A DNA stretch of 40,512 nucleotides, taken from NCBI RefSeq assembly GCF_001757355.1, contig NZ_MINO01000036.1, forward strand, positions 1-40,512, given 5' to 3'. The notes beneath the pieces were generated by a model, which saw nothing but the letters and a program-made list of their open reading frames with translations, was not told where the DNA came from and did no database searches. This DNA comes from Sphingobium phenoxybenzoativorans (GTDB taxonomy: Bacteria; Pseudomonadota; Alphaproteobacteria; Sphingomonadales; Sphingomonadaceae). Below, one piece after another: positions 15,282 to 24,051 of the stretch. Made by a program: the position numbers and the translations under genes. Numbering within the stretch: the stretch's first letter is position 1; each line of letters opens with the position of its first letter.

Positions 15282-16253
15282 TCAAAGCGGTAATCCTGCC
15301 GCGCGCATATCGTCGGTCAGCTCGCGCGCACGAGCCGGATCAAGCCCGCCCCGGAGCAGTTGCCGTATCTCCGCCGGCTTGGCGTCGAACTGGTCCGCCA
15401 GGCTCTTCGTATCGTAGCCGTGGCGGGTAAGCTGGGGTTCGAGGTCGTCAATCTGGCGTGACAGCACACCCTCTACGGTAGCGGCATCGATCGGTTTCAC
15501 GCTGGCCTCGAACCCGGCTTCGAACGCGCGCACGAGATGGCGGCCGATCTGGAGCGGTGTCTTAAGCTTGGCGGCGAGCAGGATCGCGGCGTCTTCGGTC
15601 AGCACGGCATCGGGTTCTATCCCCGGCGACAGTGCGGTGCGCAGCGCCCAGTCGATATAGTCGCGCTGCCGATCGCGCAGGCCGCCAAACTCGAACACGG
15701 TCGTCCGGTCGCCGATTTCCTCCATCAGCGGGCGTTTCAGGTCGTTGCGCAGCTTCGGATGGCCGACGAGGATCACGGCCAGTTGACCGCCGCCCTCGGT
15801 GACAAGCTCAACGAGGCGCTTGAGCGCGGTCAGCGTCTTTGGGTGGAGGTCGTGGGCGTCGTCGACGAACAGCGCGACCGGTCGCTTGGCCTTGCGAAAC
15901 AGCTCCTGCAAATCGCGTTCGCGCCGTTCCGATTGGCTTGGGATCGAGACGGTCTTCTCAGACGAAAGATCATAGAACAGCGCTGCAACCAGCAGCGGCA
16001 CCGATATCTTGGCCTTTTCCAGGCTGAGCGCGCGCGAGACGATCACACGGCCCTCGCGCTCTAGTTCTTCGCGCAGTCGCCGCGTCAGCACGGTCTTGCC
16101 CGAGCCGATGGTGGCCGTAAGCGCGATCAGGCGACCACCTGTGATCGCGGTCTTCAGATCATGGGTAAGCTGGGCATGATGCTCGGTCTCGAAGAAGCCG
16201 AGATCGACCGGGGGCCGGGCCAGCCCGTAATAGCGCATCACCTCGGTCTGCAT
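15282..16253 (-). CDS. tniB: transposon AAA ATPase (TniB/TnsC/MuB-like)
   Basis: Transposition helper ATPase that binds target DNA and activates the transposase. It has 323 residues, with Walker A IGSGKT (49-54), Walker B VALFVDDAHD (126-135) and a sensor region (VILVGHPKL). The overall layout is AAA_22/ExeA-like. The start overlaps the transposase stop by one base (TGATG). It is the last gene of the leftward transposition operon and ends 171 bp from the element tip. Confidence 0.88.
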   Translation of the reverse strand: MQTEVMRYYGLARPPVDLGFFETEHHAQLTHDLKTAITGGRLIALTATIGSGKTVLTRRLREELEREGRVIVSRALSLEKAKISVPLLVAALFYDLSSEKTVSIPSQSERRERDLQELFRKAKRPVALFVDDAHDLHPKTLTALKRLVELVTEGGGQLAVILVGHPKLRNDLKRPLMEEIGDRTTVFEFGGLRDRQRDYIDWALRTALSPGIEPDAVLTEDAAILLAAKLKTPLQIGRHLVRAFEAGFEASVKPIDAATVEGVLSRQIDDLEPQLTRHGYDTKSLADQFDAKPAEIRQLLRGGLDPARARELTDDMRAAGLPL

Positions 16254-17914
16254 CAGCCGCTCCGTCTGTGGCCGGGCGGGAATCGCCTGCGGATTTCATC
16301 CATCACTTCGGGCCGGGACAGCGTGCGCGCGAGCAACGCGTCGATGAAGGCGCGGTCCTCTTCGCAAAGGCCGCCAAGCGGCAGGCGCAGTTCCTCGGAT
16401 ATGGCGAAGCGTGCCTTGAGCGGCGTGGCGAAGGTGAGTTCGGCGAACGGATCTGGATCGGCGAATGGCCGGGCCGGCACAGGTGCGATCCCATCGGTGG
16501 GCTTGCGACCGATCACCACGATGTCGTCCTCGCCCGTCAAGACCGAGCGAGGGATTCCGATCTTCGTCGCCAGCGCATCGACGCGATCCGCGCGGACCTC
16601 GCGCCGGCTCTTGCGATGCTTGCGATAGCGATGCAGCGGCACCGGCCCTCCGACCGGATCGAACGGGCCGTATCGGTCATCGCCATGCTCGACCCATAGC
16701 TCCTGGTCGAACAGCCCCCACCAGACGACAACCGTTTCGCCGGCCACTTCGGACGTGACCTCATAGGTAACGCCGGCGACGGTCAGCCGGCAGTCGAGGC
16801 CGACCTTGCGGCGCTCTGGCTCGCGCGCGAATGCGCAATAGCGCTCCCAACTGCACATGGCGCAAATGCCGCCATCGGGCAGGTGGCCGAGCCAGTCGTC
16901 GATCCGAGAATGCGGCTCGCGACGATGGTCGCCGCTGTTGTAGGTGGCGATGTAGCGCGCCAGCCAGCGATTGGCCTCCTCCTCGCTGGCGGGTTCGTGA
17001 AAGTGGTACAGCGTCTCGTGCGCTTCCTTGACAGTGCGGAACGGGCGCTCGACTTTCCCCTTGGCGCGCGCGGTCGTGCGGCGTCCGTCCGACCCTGCTG
17101 GCATGTGCGGAGTGACGGTAATCCCGAGACATTCCATGACCCCCTTGAACACGCTCGATTTGCCGACCGGGCCGCCATCGAGCTGGATGTTCTCCGGAAT
17201 ACCTCCAAACGGATTGTCCTCCTTTGGTGCCATCGCACGGAACAGGAAGCGCAGCGCCGCCTCGGCATCCTCCCCATAGACGAGCGCATATTCCTGGTAG
17301 ACGACGCCCGACCGGTCATCGACCACCGAGAACAGCATCAACGTAGGCGCGCCATTACGATCGGGATCGATCCAGGTCGGGGCCTTCAACTGCTTGAGAT
17401 CCGACGGGCTCATGTCGAAATGCCAGAGCATGTTGGCGCGTTCGGCCTGATAGCGCACCGCAGCCGGCTCGCGCGTCATCCGCTCGGTGTCGTATCCCCG
17501 TTGCCGCATGTGCCGGTTGAGTGTCGAGGCAGCCAACCGACCTGCCGGCAGCTTCACCAGACCGCGATCGGGGGTCTCGACACCGTGTTCGGTGACGATT
17601 TCGAGGATACGCTTCGTCGAGAGACGACGGCCTTGACGGTTGGTCGTGCGGCTCTTCATCGCCGCAACGACCTCACACCACCATTCGATCTCGCCGGCAG
17701 GCATGGTGCGCGACAGGCCACGATCGGCACGGTGTGCGTCCTTCGGCCTTCGCTCGCCGCGCAACAGCCGGTAGAGCGTAGCGCGGCTGATGTCGTAGAG
17801 TTCGGCGGTCGATGTCATCAGCGGCTGCCGCTCGGGATGCCTTGCCGGCAATGCCGCCAAACGACGTCGGAGCGTCACGATCGCCTCGATGGGGACCGTG
17901 ACGCCCGCGCTCAT
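16253..17914 (-). CDS. tniA: DDE transposase with Mu-type C-terminus (TniA/TnsB-like)
   Basis: Transposase of 553 residues that cuts and joins the element's ends. N-terminal helix-turn-helix region (about 25-135), an integrase core with D167 (HFDMS), D246 (QLDGG) and E289 (GKVERPF), and a beta-rich Mu-transposase C-terminal domain (about 370-430). The C-terminal tail probably contacts the ATPase. It overlaps its neighbours by one base on each side. The length and three-gene set fit the Tn552/Tn402/Tn7-related group; I cannot name the exact family. Confidence 0.9.
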   Translation of the reverse strand: MSAGVTVPIEAIVTLRRRLAALPARHPERQPLMTSTAELYDISRATLYRLLRGERRPKDAHRADRGLSRTMPAGEIEWWCEVVAAMKSRTTNRQGRRLSTKRILEIVTEHGVETPDRGLVKLPAGRLAASTLNRHMRQRGYDTERMTREPAAVRYQAERANMLWHFDMSPSDLKQLKAPTWIDPDRNGAPTLMLFSVVDDRSGVVYQEYALVYGEDAEAALRFLFRAMAPKEDNPFGGIPENIQLDGGPVGKSSVFKGVMECLGITVTPHMPAGSDGRRTTARAKGKVERPFRTVKEAHETLYHFHEPASEEEANRWLARYIATYNSGDHRREPHSRIDDWLGHLPDGGICAMCSWERYCAFAREPERRKVGLDCRLTVAGVTYEVTSEVAGETVVVWWGLFDQELWVEHGDDRYGPFDPVGGPVPLHRYRKHRKSRREVRADRVDALATKIGIPRSVLTGEDDIVVIGRKPTDGIAPVPARPFADPDPFAELTFATPLKARFAISEELRLPLGGLCEEDRAFIDALLARTLSRPEVMDEIRRRFPPGHRRSG

Positions 17915-18558
17915 TATGCAGCCTGGCTTTGCGGTTGCCGAGTGGGACCCGCATCGAGCAACGCCTGCCCCGGCGCCTTGGGGGTGCCGTCGCCGTTGAC
18001 ATAGACATACAGGGTCGTGGTCGTGATCCCGAGCCGCTTAGCGACATCAGCCGCGACGACACCTCGATCGGACATCGCCGCCATCGCCATCGTCAGCGTC
18101 GCCCGGTTCATCTTGCGCGGCCGACCGCCCATGCGACCGCGCGCGCGCGCCGCAGCAAGGCCGGCATGGGTACGCTCGGCGATCAACTCGCGCTCGAACT
18201 CGGCGAACGCCGCGAAGATGCCGAAAGCGAGACGGCCATTGGCAGACGTCGTGTCGATCTGCGCGCCGGCACCTGCCAGCACCTTCAACCCGATCCCGCG
18301 CGACCGGAGATCCTCCGCCGTCGTCACCAGATGGCGCAGATCGCGGCCGAGGCGGTCCAGCTTCCAGATGACGAGCGTGTTGCCCGGCTGAAGCGCCTTC
18401 AGGCAGGCGGTCAGGCCAGGCCGCGCATCGTGGCGACCCGATGCCATATCCTCATAGATGCGCGACGGATCAATGCCGGCCGCGAACAGCGCGTCGCGCT
18501 GCGGCTCCAGCGTTTGCGTGCCGTCCGACTTGGACACTCGGATATAGCCAATGAGCAA
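17914..18558 (-). CDS. tniR: serine recombinase (resolvase)
   Basis: Site-specific recombinase of 214 residues, first gene of the transposition operon. The catalytic serine is S9 in YIRVSKSDGTQ; LDRLGRDLRHL and the long E-helix with the helix-turn-helix end (RGRMGGRPRK, then VAKRLGITTTTLYVYV) are typical of Tn3/Tn552 resolvases. It would resolve cointegrates at a res site. A strong candidate site lies about 260 bp upstream at 18821-18858, and similar sites occur at the far end of the cargo. Confidence 0.9.
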   Translation of the reverse strand: MLIGYIRVSKSDGTQTLEPQRDALFAAGIDPSRIYEDMASGRHDARPGLTACLKALQPGNTLVIWKLDRLGRDLRHLVTTAEDLRSRGIGLKVLAGAGAQIDTTSANGRLAFGIFAAFAEFERELIAERTHAGLAAARARGRMGGRPRKMNRATLTMAMAAMSDRGVVAADVAKRLGITTTTLYVYVNGDGTPKAPGQALLDAGPTRQPQSQAA

Positions 18559-18899
18559 TGCGTACCCCGCCAGAAAAGACTACCGGCATGGTGCAAGATG
18601 GCGCTGGTTTTCACAACGGGTTTTCTTGCTCTTTTCGGATTGCCGGGACCGGCATTGTCAGACCGCGAGAAAACCGCTCGTTTTCCTTGCGGAGCCAACG
18701 TCGGCACGGTCGGCAGAATTCGCCAACTATCGGCTTAGCCGATGCATTCAGAGCTTCTGGAAGCGGACGCTTTCTGATGCGGGATTGTGGCACCGTAAAC
18801 TTGCCGAAAGCTATGGTAGTCTGCTGGTGTCACAACCGACCGGTTATGACACCAGCAGCGTTACGGACTGGAATGATGAAACAGGAAAGGTGTCGGCGA
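18559..18899. other. gap upstream of the recombinase holding a putative res site
   Basis: No gene seen. It should contain the promoter for the leftward transposition operon. It holds the hairpin ATCGGC-TTA-GCCGAT (18729-18743) and the long palindrome at 18821-18858. Confidence 0.5.
18821..18858. repeat. putative resolvase (res) site, cargo left side
   Basis: A 38-bp near-perfect palindrome, CTGCTGGTGTCA at the left and TGACACCAGCAG at the right, with two mismatched pairs in total. Its core at 18827-18852 matches 23 of 26 bases of 27853-27878 (and 37903-37928) in the same orientation. Position next to the recombinase gene supports a res role; cleavage is not shown. Confidence 0.6.
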
Positions 18900-19445
18900 T
18901 CAGTCTGGGATCAGCACCCAACCACGCAGCTGCAACGTCGCCATTGTTGTCAGCGCAGACACGTCGGTTTCGACACTTTTCCCTACCGTAGCGGGGTCAA
19001 TCCCGTTTCCAATAAGAGCCTGGCTGCATACCCGAACGGATACACCCGCCTTTTTCAACGCCTCAATTAAGGCAAGGTTGGGGTTCGCAGCTACTCCCGT
19101 CTTTGTCGCATAGGCGCGATCTTCGGTAACGATGGGCGTCGCCGGACCGTGGACGATCACGACGACATCGCCTTGTTCTGGACGAACGCCATCGTTGCCC
19201 AGCAGGTTCAAAAAGCGGGCGACCTTCTCCAGCGATGGATTGATTTTATCCGGCGTTGCCGCGGCCTTGGTCACATTGAACAGCACGCGATAGCGCAACT
19301 TGCGATCGGGCCGTTCCGCAGCACCTTCGACGGGTGTGATCGCGCCATATCCCGGTATCACCGCCTGCCTAGGCACGCCGGCTGAAGCACTGACGCTGCT
19401 CATGAGTGACAAGCATCCTGCAAGAGCAATGATTGGCATACGCAT
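18900..19445 (-). CDS. exported DsrE-like protein
   Basis: A 181-residue protein with an N-terminal signal peptide (probable cut after SASA near residue 22; an LAGC at 8-11 is an alternative lipobox). The remainder resembles DsrE/DsrF-like alpha-beta folds that handle sulfur in thiosulfate and sulfide metabolism (VVVIVHGPATPIV, then LIEALKKAGVSVRVCSQAL with one cysteine that could carry persulfide). AAGGA lies 9 bases upstream of ATG 19445. It is the third gene of the leftward prx-arsR-dsrE operon. Confidence 0.72.
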   Translation of the reverse strand: MRMPIIALAGCLSLMSSVSASAGVPRQAVIPGYGAITPVEGAAERPDRKLRYRVLFNVTKAAATPDKINPSLEKVARFLNLLGNDGVRPEQGDVVVIVHGPATPIVTEDRAYATKTGVAANPNLALIEALKKAGVSVRVCSQALIGNGIDPATVGKSVETDVSALTTMATLQLRGWVLIPD

Positions 19446-19473
19446 CCGCTTTTTCCTTCTTCAGCCGAAATGA

Positions 19474-19881
19474 TCAGCCAACTCTCGCAAAAACGGCCGC
19501 ACCGATGTTTTGCGGTCGAACCACGGACGGCGTCTCGCGCGGTCGCACTGGGCGGGGGGCCGGGGCCGTTTGGGGAGCCGACAGATCGTCGGCTCCGAAC
19601 ATCGCCTCCAGGGTTCGCACACACAGTGCGGCTGCATCGTCGGCAAGACGGTAGTGAACCTGCTTCGCCTCACGCCTGGTCTTCACCAGATCGGCGCGCC
19701 GCAGCTCGGCAAGCTGCTGACTGAGCGCTGGTTGGGTCACGCCCGTGGCCGCCTCGATGTCCGCCACCTGCCGTTCGCCACCCAGCAGATAGGACAGGAT
19801 CATAAGGCGCTGCGGCTGCGCGAACACGCGCAGCTTCTCGACTGCAACGTCGGCAAGCGCGCGGGACTGGTAGATCGCCAT
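19474..19881 (-). CDS. ArsR-family regulator, probable sulfide/persulfide sensor
   Basis: Winged-helix repressor of 135 residues (core about 12-95, recognition helix TQPALSQQLAELRRADLV). Its place between peroxiredoxin and DsrE and opposite the persulfide dioxygenase/YeeE/SQR operon matches BigR/SqrR. Those sensors use two cysteines; here only C87 exists and S30 occupies the usual place of the first. A proline-rich tail of about 35 residues is added. ATG 19881 overlaps the peroxiredoxin stop by one base. Confidence 0.78.
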   Translation of the reverse strand: MAIYQSRALADVAVEKLRVFAQPQRLMILSYLLGGERQVADIEAATGVTQPALSQQLAELRRADLVKTRREAKQVHYRLADDAAALCVRTLEAMFGADDLSAPQTAPAPRPVRPRETPSVVRPQNIGAAVFARVG

Positions 19882-20498
19882 CACCGGTCAGCCTTCGTCT
19901 GGTGAAACCAGTCGGCGCCTGCGTTCCCCGGCAAAGCGGGAGGCAGGAGCACGTCGTCGCCCGGCTGCCAGTCAGCGGGCGTATAGGCCTCGCCATCGGC
20001 CGAACGCTGCAACGCCCTGACCGTGCGAAGCATCTCGTCGACCGAGCGCCCGACATTCATCGGATACCAGCTGAGTGCGCGGATAATGCCTTTGGGATCG
20101 ATGAAGTAGGTTGCACGTACCGTTGAGGCATCGCCAGCCTGCTCGTCGAGCATGCCGTAGGCATACCCAACCGCCATCGACGGATCCTCGATCACCGGAA
20201 ACGGCACCTCGACATCAAAAACGTCGTGGATCGCGCGAAGCCAGGCGACATGAGAGTAGAGGCTGTCGACCGACAGCCCCAACAATACGCAATCCAGCTC
20301 CTCGAATTGAGGGGCCGCTTTAGCCAAGGCCACAAACTCGCTCGTGCAAACCGGCGTGAAGTCAGCAGGGTGCGAGAAAAACACAATCCAGCGCCCACGA
20401 TACTGATCGAGCGCAATCTCGCCCTGAGTGGTGCGGGCGGTGAAGTTCGGGGCTGCATCCCCGATGCGCAGCGAGCGCGGCATGTTCGCTTCCATCAT
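19881..20498 (-). CDS. 1-Cys peroxiredoxin (Prx6 type)
   Basis: Thiol peroxidase of 205 residues. The peroxidatic cysteine is C51 in FTPVCTSEF; the C-terminal Prx6 dimerisation segment (PPALPGNAGADWFHQTK) is intact. It probably removes peroxides, or reduces persulfides, formed during sulfide oxidation; that link is inferred from context. ATG 20498 is chosen because GGGAGG (20506-20511) is 7 bases upstream. First gene of the leftward operon, divergent from the metallohydrolase gene. Confidence 0.85.
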   Translation of the reverse strand: MMEANMPRSLRIGDAAPNFTARTTQGEIALDQYRGRWIVFFSHPADFTPVCTSEFVALAKAAPQFEELDCVLLGLSVDSLYSHVAWLRAIHDVFDVEVPFPVIEDPSMAVGYAYGMLDEQAGDASTVRATYFIDPKGIIRALSWYPMNVGRSVDEMLRTVRALQRSADGEAYTPADWQPGDDVLLPPALPGNAGADWFHQTKADR

Positions 20499-20589
20499 TT
20501 CCATTCCTCCCAAATGGCACGAACACCCCGTTGACGCAATACGCTTACACAGCTACATAAACCATGAGTTTGTTTAAATGGAGATGGTC
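20499..20589 (+). promoter_or_regulatory. divergent promoter region of the sulfur operons
   Basis: Rightward promoter with -35 TTGACG (20531-20536), 17-bp spacer and -10 TACATA (20554-20559). AAACCATGAGTTT around 20559-20571 is a short inverted repeat (AAAC/GTTT) at the start region that could be the ArsR-type operator. Confidence 0.6.
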
Positions 20590-21507
20590 ATGGACCCGGT
20601 TTTGAGCGAAGCCAACGCCCAGATCAGACGCGCAAAAGCGGCCGGATCGCCGGTCGTTCAGTCCTTCTTTGATGAGCCTACCAACACAGCGACCTACGTC
20701 GTTTGGGACGTGGCGACGAAAAAGGCTGCGATCGTCGACAGCGTCCTCGATTTTGACGCCGCGGCTGGCCGGACCAAAACCGCGTCGGCGGACGCAGTGA
20801 TCGCTTACGTGCGGGATCAGGGACTGACGGTCGATTGGCTGCTGGAAACCCATGCTCATGCCGATCACCTGTCTGCGGCACCTTATCTTCAGCAGGCGCT
20901 TGGCGGGCAGCTCGCGATCGGTCGTGAGATCATCCGGGTTCAGAACGTGTTCGGCAAAATCTTCAACGCCGGCACCGATTTTGAGCGCAACGGTTCCGAG
21001 TTCGACCGGCTGTTCGAGGACGGCGACCGCTTTGCCATCGGCAACATCGACGCCATTGCGCTGCACGTGCCCGGCCATACGCCGGCGGACATGGCCTATG
21101 CGATTGGGGACGCGGTCTTCACCGGCGATACGCTCTTCATGCCCGATTACGGCACCGCGCGGGCAGACTTCCCTGGTGGCGACGCACGCCAGCTATTCCG
21201 CTCGATCCGCCGGCTCATGCAGCTGCCGGACGAGACGCGCCTGTTCCTCTGCCACGACTACAAGGCGGTGGGTCGCGACCAATATGTCTGGGAGACGACT
21301 GTAGGCGCACAGCGTGTCGGCAACGTGCATGTCCACGAAGGGGTCAGCGAAGACGACTTCGTCGCGATGCGGACCAGTCGCGACGCCACCTTGTCGATGC
21401 CGAAGCTCATCCTGCCCTCGATCCAGGTGAACATGCGCGGTGGTCATCTGCCGGAGCCGGAAGCCAACGGCACCCGCTACCTCAAAATTCCGCTGGATGC
21501 GCTGTGA
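20590..21507 (+). CDS. persulfide dioxygenase-like metallo-beta-lactamase-fold protein (Blh/ETHE1 type)
   Basis: Probably oxidises glutathione persulfide to sulfite. It has 305 residues, with the metal motif THAHADH (87-93), a later histidine in VPGHT, D in FTGDTLF and H in CHDY. In ETHE1 enzymes a mononuclear iron is held by 2-His-1-Asp. ATG 20590 has GGAG 6 bases upstream; ATG 20578 is in frame but poorer. It heads an operon whose genes overlap or nearly touch, and is homologous to the gene at 26930. Confidence 0.85.
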   Translation: MDPVLSEANAQIRRAKAAGSPVVQSFFDEPTNTATYVVWDVATKKAAIVDSVLDFDAAAGRTKTASADAVIAYVRDQGLTVDWLLETHAHADHLSAAPYLQQALGGQLAIGREIIRVQNVFGKIFNAGTDFERNGSEFDRLFEDGDRFAIGNIDAIALHVPGHTPADMAYAIGDAVFTGDTLFMPDYGTARADFPGGDARQLFRSIRRLMQLPDETRLFLCHDYKAVGRDQYVWETTVGAQRVGNVHVHEGVSEDDFVAMRTSRDATLSMPKLILPSIQVNMRGGHLPEPEANGTRYLKIPLDAL

Positions 21508-21944
21508 TGCCAGGCTTTCCCCATGCCATGCCGCTCGAAGGCTTCATCGGCGGGCTGATGATCGGTGTCGCCGCGGCGATCATGCTGCTGGGCAACGGGC
21601 GCATCGCCGGTGTCAGCGGCATGTTCGCAAGAGTTTTGGGTCTTACCGATGGAGGTCCACCATGGGCCCTCGCGCTGCTCTTTACCGCGGGTCTGCCCTT
21701 GGGCGCGGGTATTGCTGCGGCCAGTTTGGGCGTGAAAGCCAGCTTTCCGGCATCGCTTTCGCTGATTGCCGTCGCCGGTCTGGTCGTCGGTATCGGAACG
21801 CGGCTTGGGTCCGGGTGCACCAGTGGTCACGGCGTATGCGGCCTGTCCCGCCTGTCGCCCCGGTCCATCGCCGCGACCGTCACGTTCATGGCGACCGGCG
21901 TCGTCACGGTCACGATCATGCGTCTGTCCGGGGTGATACTGTGA
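21507..21944 (+). CDS. YeeE/YedE-family membrane protein, first half
   Basis: A 145-residue protein with about four membrane helices and the signature SGCTSGHGVCGLSRLS near residues 105-120; the two cysteines are the kind thought to pass thiosulfate or sulfide in YeeE proteins. Two-gene versions occur in bigR operons. ATG 21507 overlaps the upstream stop (TGATG). Works with the next gene. Confidence 0.85.
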   Translation: MPGFPHAMPLEGFIGGLMIGVAAAIMLLGNGRIAGVSGMFARVLGLTDGGPPWALALLFTAGLPLGAGIAAASLGVKASFPASLSLIAVAGLVVGIGTRLGSGCTSGHGVCGLSRLSPRSIAATVTFMATGVVTVTIMRLSGVIL

Positions 21945-22369
21945 TGCGCCAGAACCTCATTTCACTCGCTAGCGGGACGCTGTTCGGCGCCGGCCTTGCC
22001 ATCTCCGGAATGATCGATCCGGCGCGGGTGCGCGCGTTCCTCGATGTCACCGGCGCGTGGGACCCGACCTTGGCGTTCGTCATGGCAGGCGCGATCCTGC
22101 CGATGGCGATAGCCTGGTTCGTCGTGCGGCGTCGCTCGACCCCGATCGCGGCCGAACAATTCCACACGCCCGCCACCTCGCCGATCGACCGGCGCCTCAT
22201 CGGCGGTGCGGCCTTGTTCGGCATAGGCTGGGGCATCGTCGGATTGTGCCCAGGTCCCGCCATTGCCGCACTGGCGATCCAGCCTCTGCCGGCACTGGTC
22301 TTCATCGCTGCAATGGCCCTCGGCGTTGCCGTCCACCGCTTTGCATTCACTTCCCGCCGTTCGGCCTGA
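21944..22369 (+). CDS. YeeE/YedE-family membrane protein, second half (DUF6691-like)
   Basis: A 141-residue protein with about four membrane helices and the signature GIGWGIVGLCPGPA, which carries the conserved cysteine of the second YeeE half. The start overlaps the previous stop by one base. Together the pair should form one sulfur-species transporter. The other frame's ORF that extends further upstream is not real. Confidence 0.85.
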   Translation: MRQNLISLASGTLFGAGLAISGMIDPARVRAFLDVTGAWDPTLAFVMAGAILPMAIAWFVVRRRSTPIAAEQFHTPATSPIDRRLIGGAALFGIGWGIVGLCPGPAIAALAIQPLPALVFIAAMALGVAVHRFAFTSRRSA

Positions 22370-22387
22370 TCAGACAGGAGACATCAC

Positions 22388-22822
22388 ATGGCTTTCAAGC
22401 AAATCACCTCGTCCTTCTCTGCCGCCCCCCAGCTGACGCAAGACGACCTCGCCGCTGCCGCGAAGGCAGGATATCGCTCGATCATCTCAAGCCGCCCGGA
22501 CGGCGAGGAGGCGGGCCAGCCAAGCGCGGAAGAAATGGCCCGAATGGCAGGCGACCACGGTCTCGCGTTTGCCCATGTCCCTATCGTACCGGGCAAGGCG
22601 ACTGACGCCGATGCGGATCGCATGAAGGAGGCGCTAGCCACGCTGCCACAGCCGACGCTCGGCTTCTGCCGTAGCGGGACGCGCGCGGCGACCTTGTGGG
22701 CGTTGGCCGAGGCCGATCGCGCCGACCCGGCGACGATCGTCGACCAAGCAAAGGCAGCCGGGTACGACCTTGCCGATCTCACGCCTGCGCTGAAGCGCCG
22801 TTCCGAAAGGGCTGATCAATGA
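22388..22822 (+). CDS. DUF442 (TIGR01244-type) phosphatase-fold sulfur enzyme
   Basis: A 144-residue protein with a Cys-x5-Arg loop CRSGTR (C94-R99), as in tyrosine-phosphatase and rhodanese-like enzymes. In Blh proteins this domain is fused to a persulfide dioxygenase; here the two are separate genes in one operon. It likely moves sulfane sulfur. GGAG lies 8 bases before ATG 22388. Its end overlaps the next gene by 4 bases. Confidence 0.82.
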   Translation: MAFKQITSSFSAAPQLTQDDLAAAAKAGYRSIISSRPDGEEAGQPSAEEMARMAGDHGLAFAHVPIVPGKATDADADRMKEALATLPQPTLGFCRSGTRAATLWALAEADRADPATIVDQAKAAGYDLADLTPALKRRSERADQ

Positions 22823-24051
22823 CCTACGACATCGTCATCATCGGGGGCGGTGCCGCCGGCATCGCGACCGCTTCCAGCATTCTGAAGCGCAACGCCAAAG
22901 TGACGATCGCGGTCGTCGATCCGGCGACCGACCATTATTACCAGCCCGGCTGGACGATGGTGGGGGCCGGCGTCTTCACTCCCGAACAGACGCGCAAGGC
23001 CGAATCCGACATAATGCCAAAGGGCGTTAAGTGGGTACGGTTGCCCGCCGTTGCCATCGACCCCGACCGTAACACGGTCGAGCTCGAATACGGTGACACA
23101 TTGACCTATCGCGTTCTGGTCGTCGCGCCCGGGCTGCGCCTGGCGTGGGAGAAGATCGAAGGGCTGCCTGAGGCTCTCGGCCGCAACGGCGTCACCTCCA
23201 ACTATCGCTACGATCTGGCACCCTACACCTACCAGCTCGTCAAGGAATTGCGGCAGGGGCGGGCGCTGTTCTCGCAGCCACCCATGCCGATCAAGTGCGC
23301 CGGCGCACCGCAGAAAGCAATGTATCTCTCCTGCGACATCTGGCGCGATAGCGGCGTTCTCCCGGCTATCGACGTCGAGTTCCATAATGCCGGCGCAGCC
23401 CTGTTCGGGGTCCCGACCTACGTCCCGGCGCTGATGGAATATGTCGAGAAGTACGGCATCGATCTCAGGCTTGAGTCCAACCTGGTCGCAGTCGACGCCG
23501 ATCGTCGTGTCGCCACGTTCGAGCGCAAGCAGGACGGCGTCTCCGAGCGGATCGAACGCCCGTTTGACATGCTCCACGTCGTTCCGCCCCAAGTGTCGCA
23601 TGCCGTCGTTGCCAATAGCCCGCTCGCGGCTGCGAGCGGCTTCGTCGAGGTCGACGAGACTACGCTGCGGCACAAGCGATTTGAAAACATCTTTGGCCTT
23701 GGCGATGCCGCTGGCACCAGCAATGCCAAGACCGCCGCTGCTGCTCGCGTCCAGGCGCCCGTGGTCGCGGTCAACGCGCTGGCCGCGCTCGACGGCAGAC
23801 CCCCCGTTGCCGACTATAATGGTTACGGCTCATGCCCGCTCACGGTCGAACGCGGTAAGATCGTCCTCGCCGAGTTCGGCTATGGCGGAAAGCTGCTGCC
23901 CAGCTTCCCATCCTGGCTGCTGGACGGAACGCGTCCGACGCGCGCCGCCTGGTTCCTGAAGGAGCGCATGCTGCCCCCGATCTACTGGCAGGGCATGCTG
24001 AAAGGCCGCGAGTGGATGGCCGCTCCACACGAGATCGGCAAGGCGGCATGA
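22819..24051 (+). CDS. sqr: sulfide:quinone oxidoreductase, type II-like
   Basis: Membrane-associated flavoenzyme that oxidises sulfide to persulfide and reduces quinone. It has 410 residues. The FAD-binding GGGAAG is at 9-14; active-site cysteines are C160 (PIKCAGAPQK) and C339 (YGSCPLT), the pair typical of type II (SQRDL-like) enzymes. A second flavin motif GLGDAAG is at about 293-299, and amphipathic C-terminal residues could contact the membrane. The start overlaps the previous gene (ATGA). Confidence 0.9.
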   Translation: MTYDIVIIGGGAAGIATASSILKRNAKVTIAVVDPATDHYYQPGWTMVGAGVFTPEQTRKAESDIMPKGVKWVRLPAVAIDPDRNTVELEYGDTLTYRVLVVAPGLRLAWEKIEGLPEALGRNGVTSNYRYDLAPYTYQLVKELRQGRALFSQPPMPIKCAGAPQKAMYLSCDIWRDSGVLPAIDVEFHNAGAALFGVPTYVPALMEYVEKYGIDLRLESNLVAVDADRRVATFERKQDGVSERIERPFDMLHVVPPQVSHAVVANSPLAAASGFVEVDETTLRHKRFENIFGLGDAAGTSNAKTAAAARVQAPVVAVNALAALDGRPPVADYNGYGSCPLTVERGKIVLAEFGYGGKLLPSFPSWLLDGTRPTRAAWFLKERMLPPIYWQGMLKGREWMAAPHEIGKAA

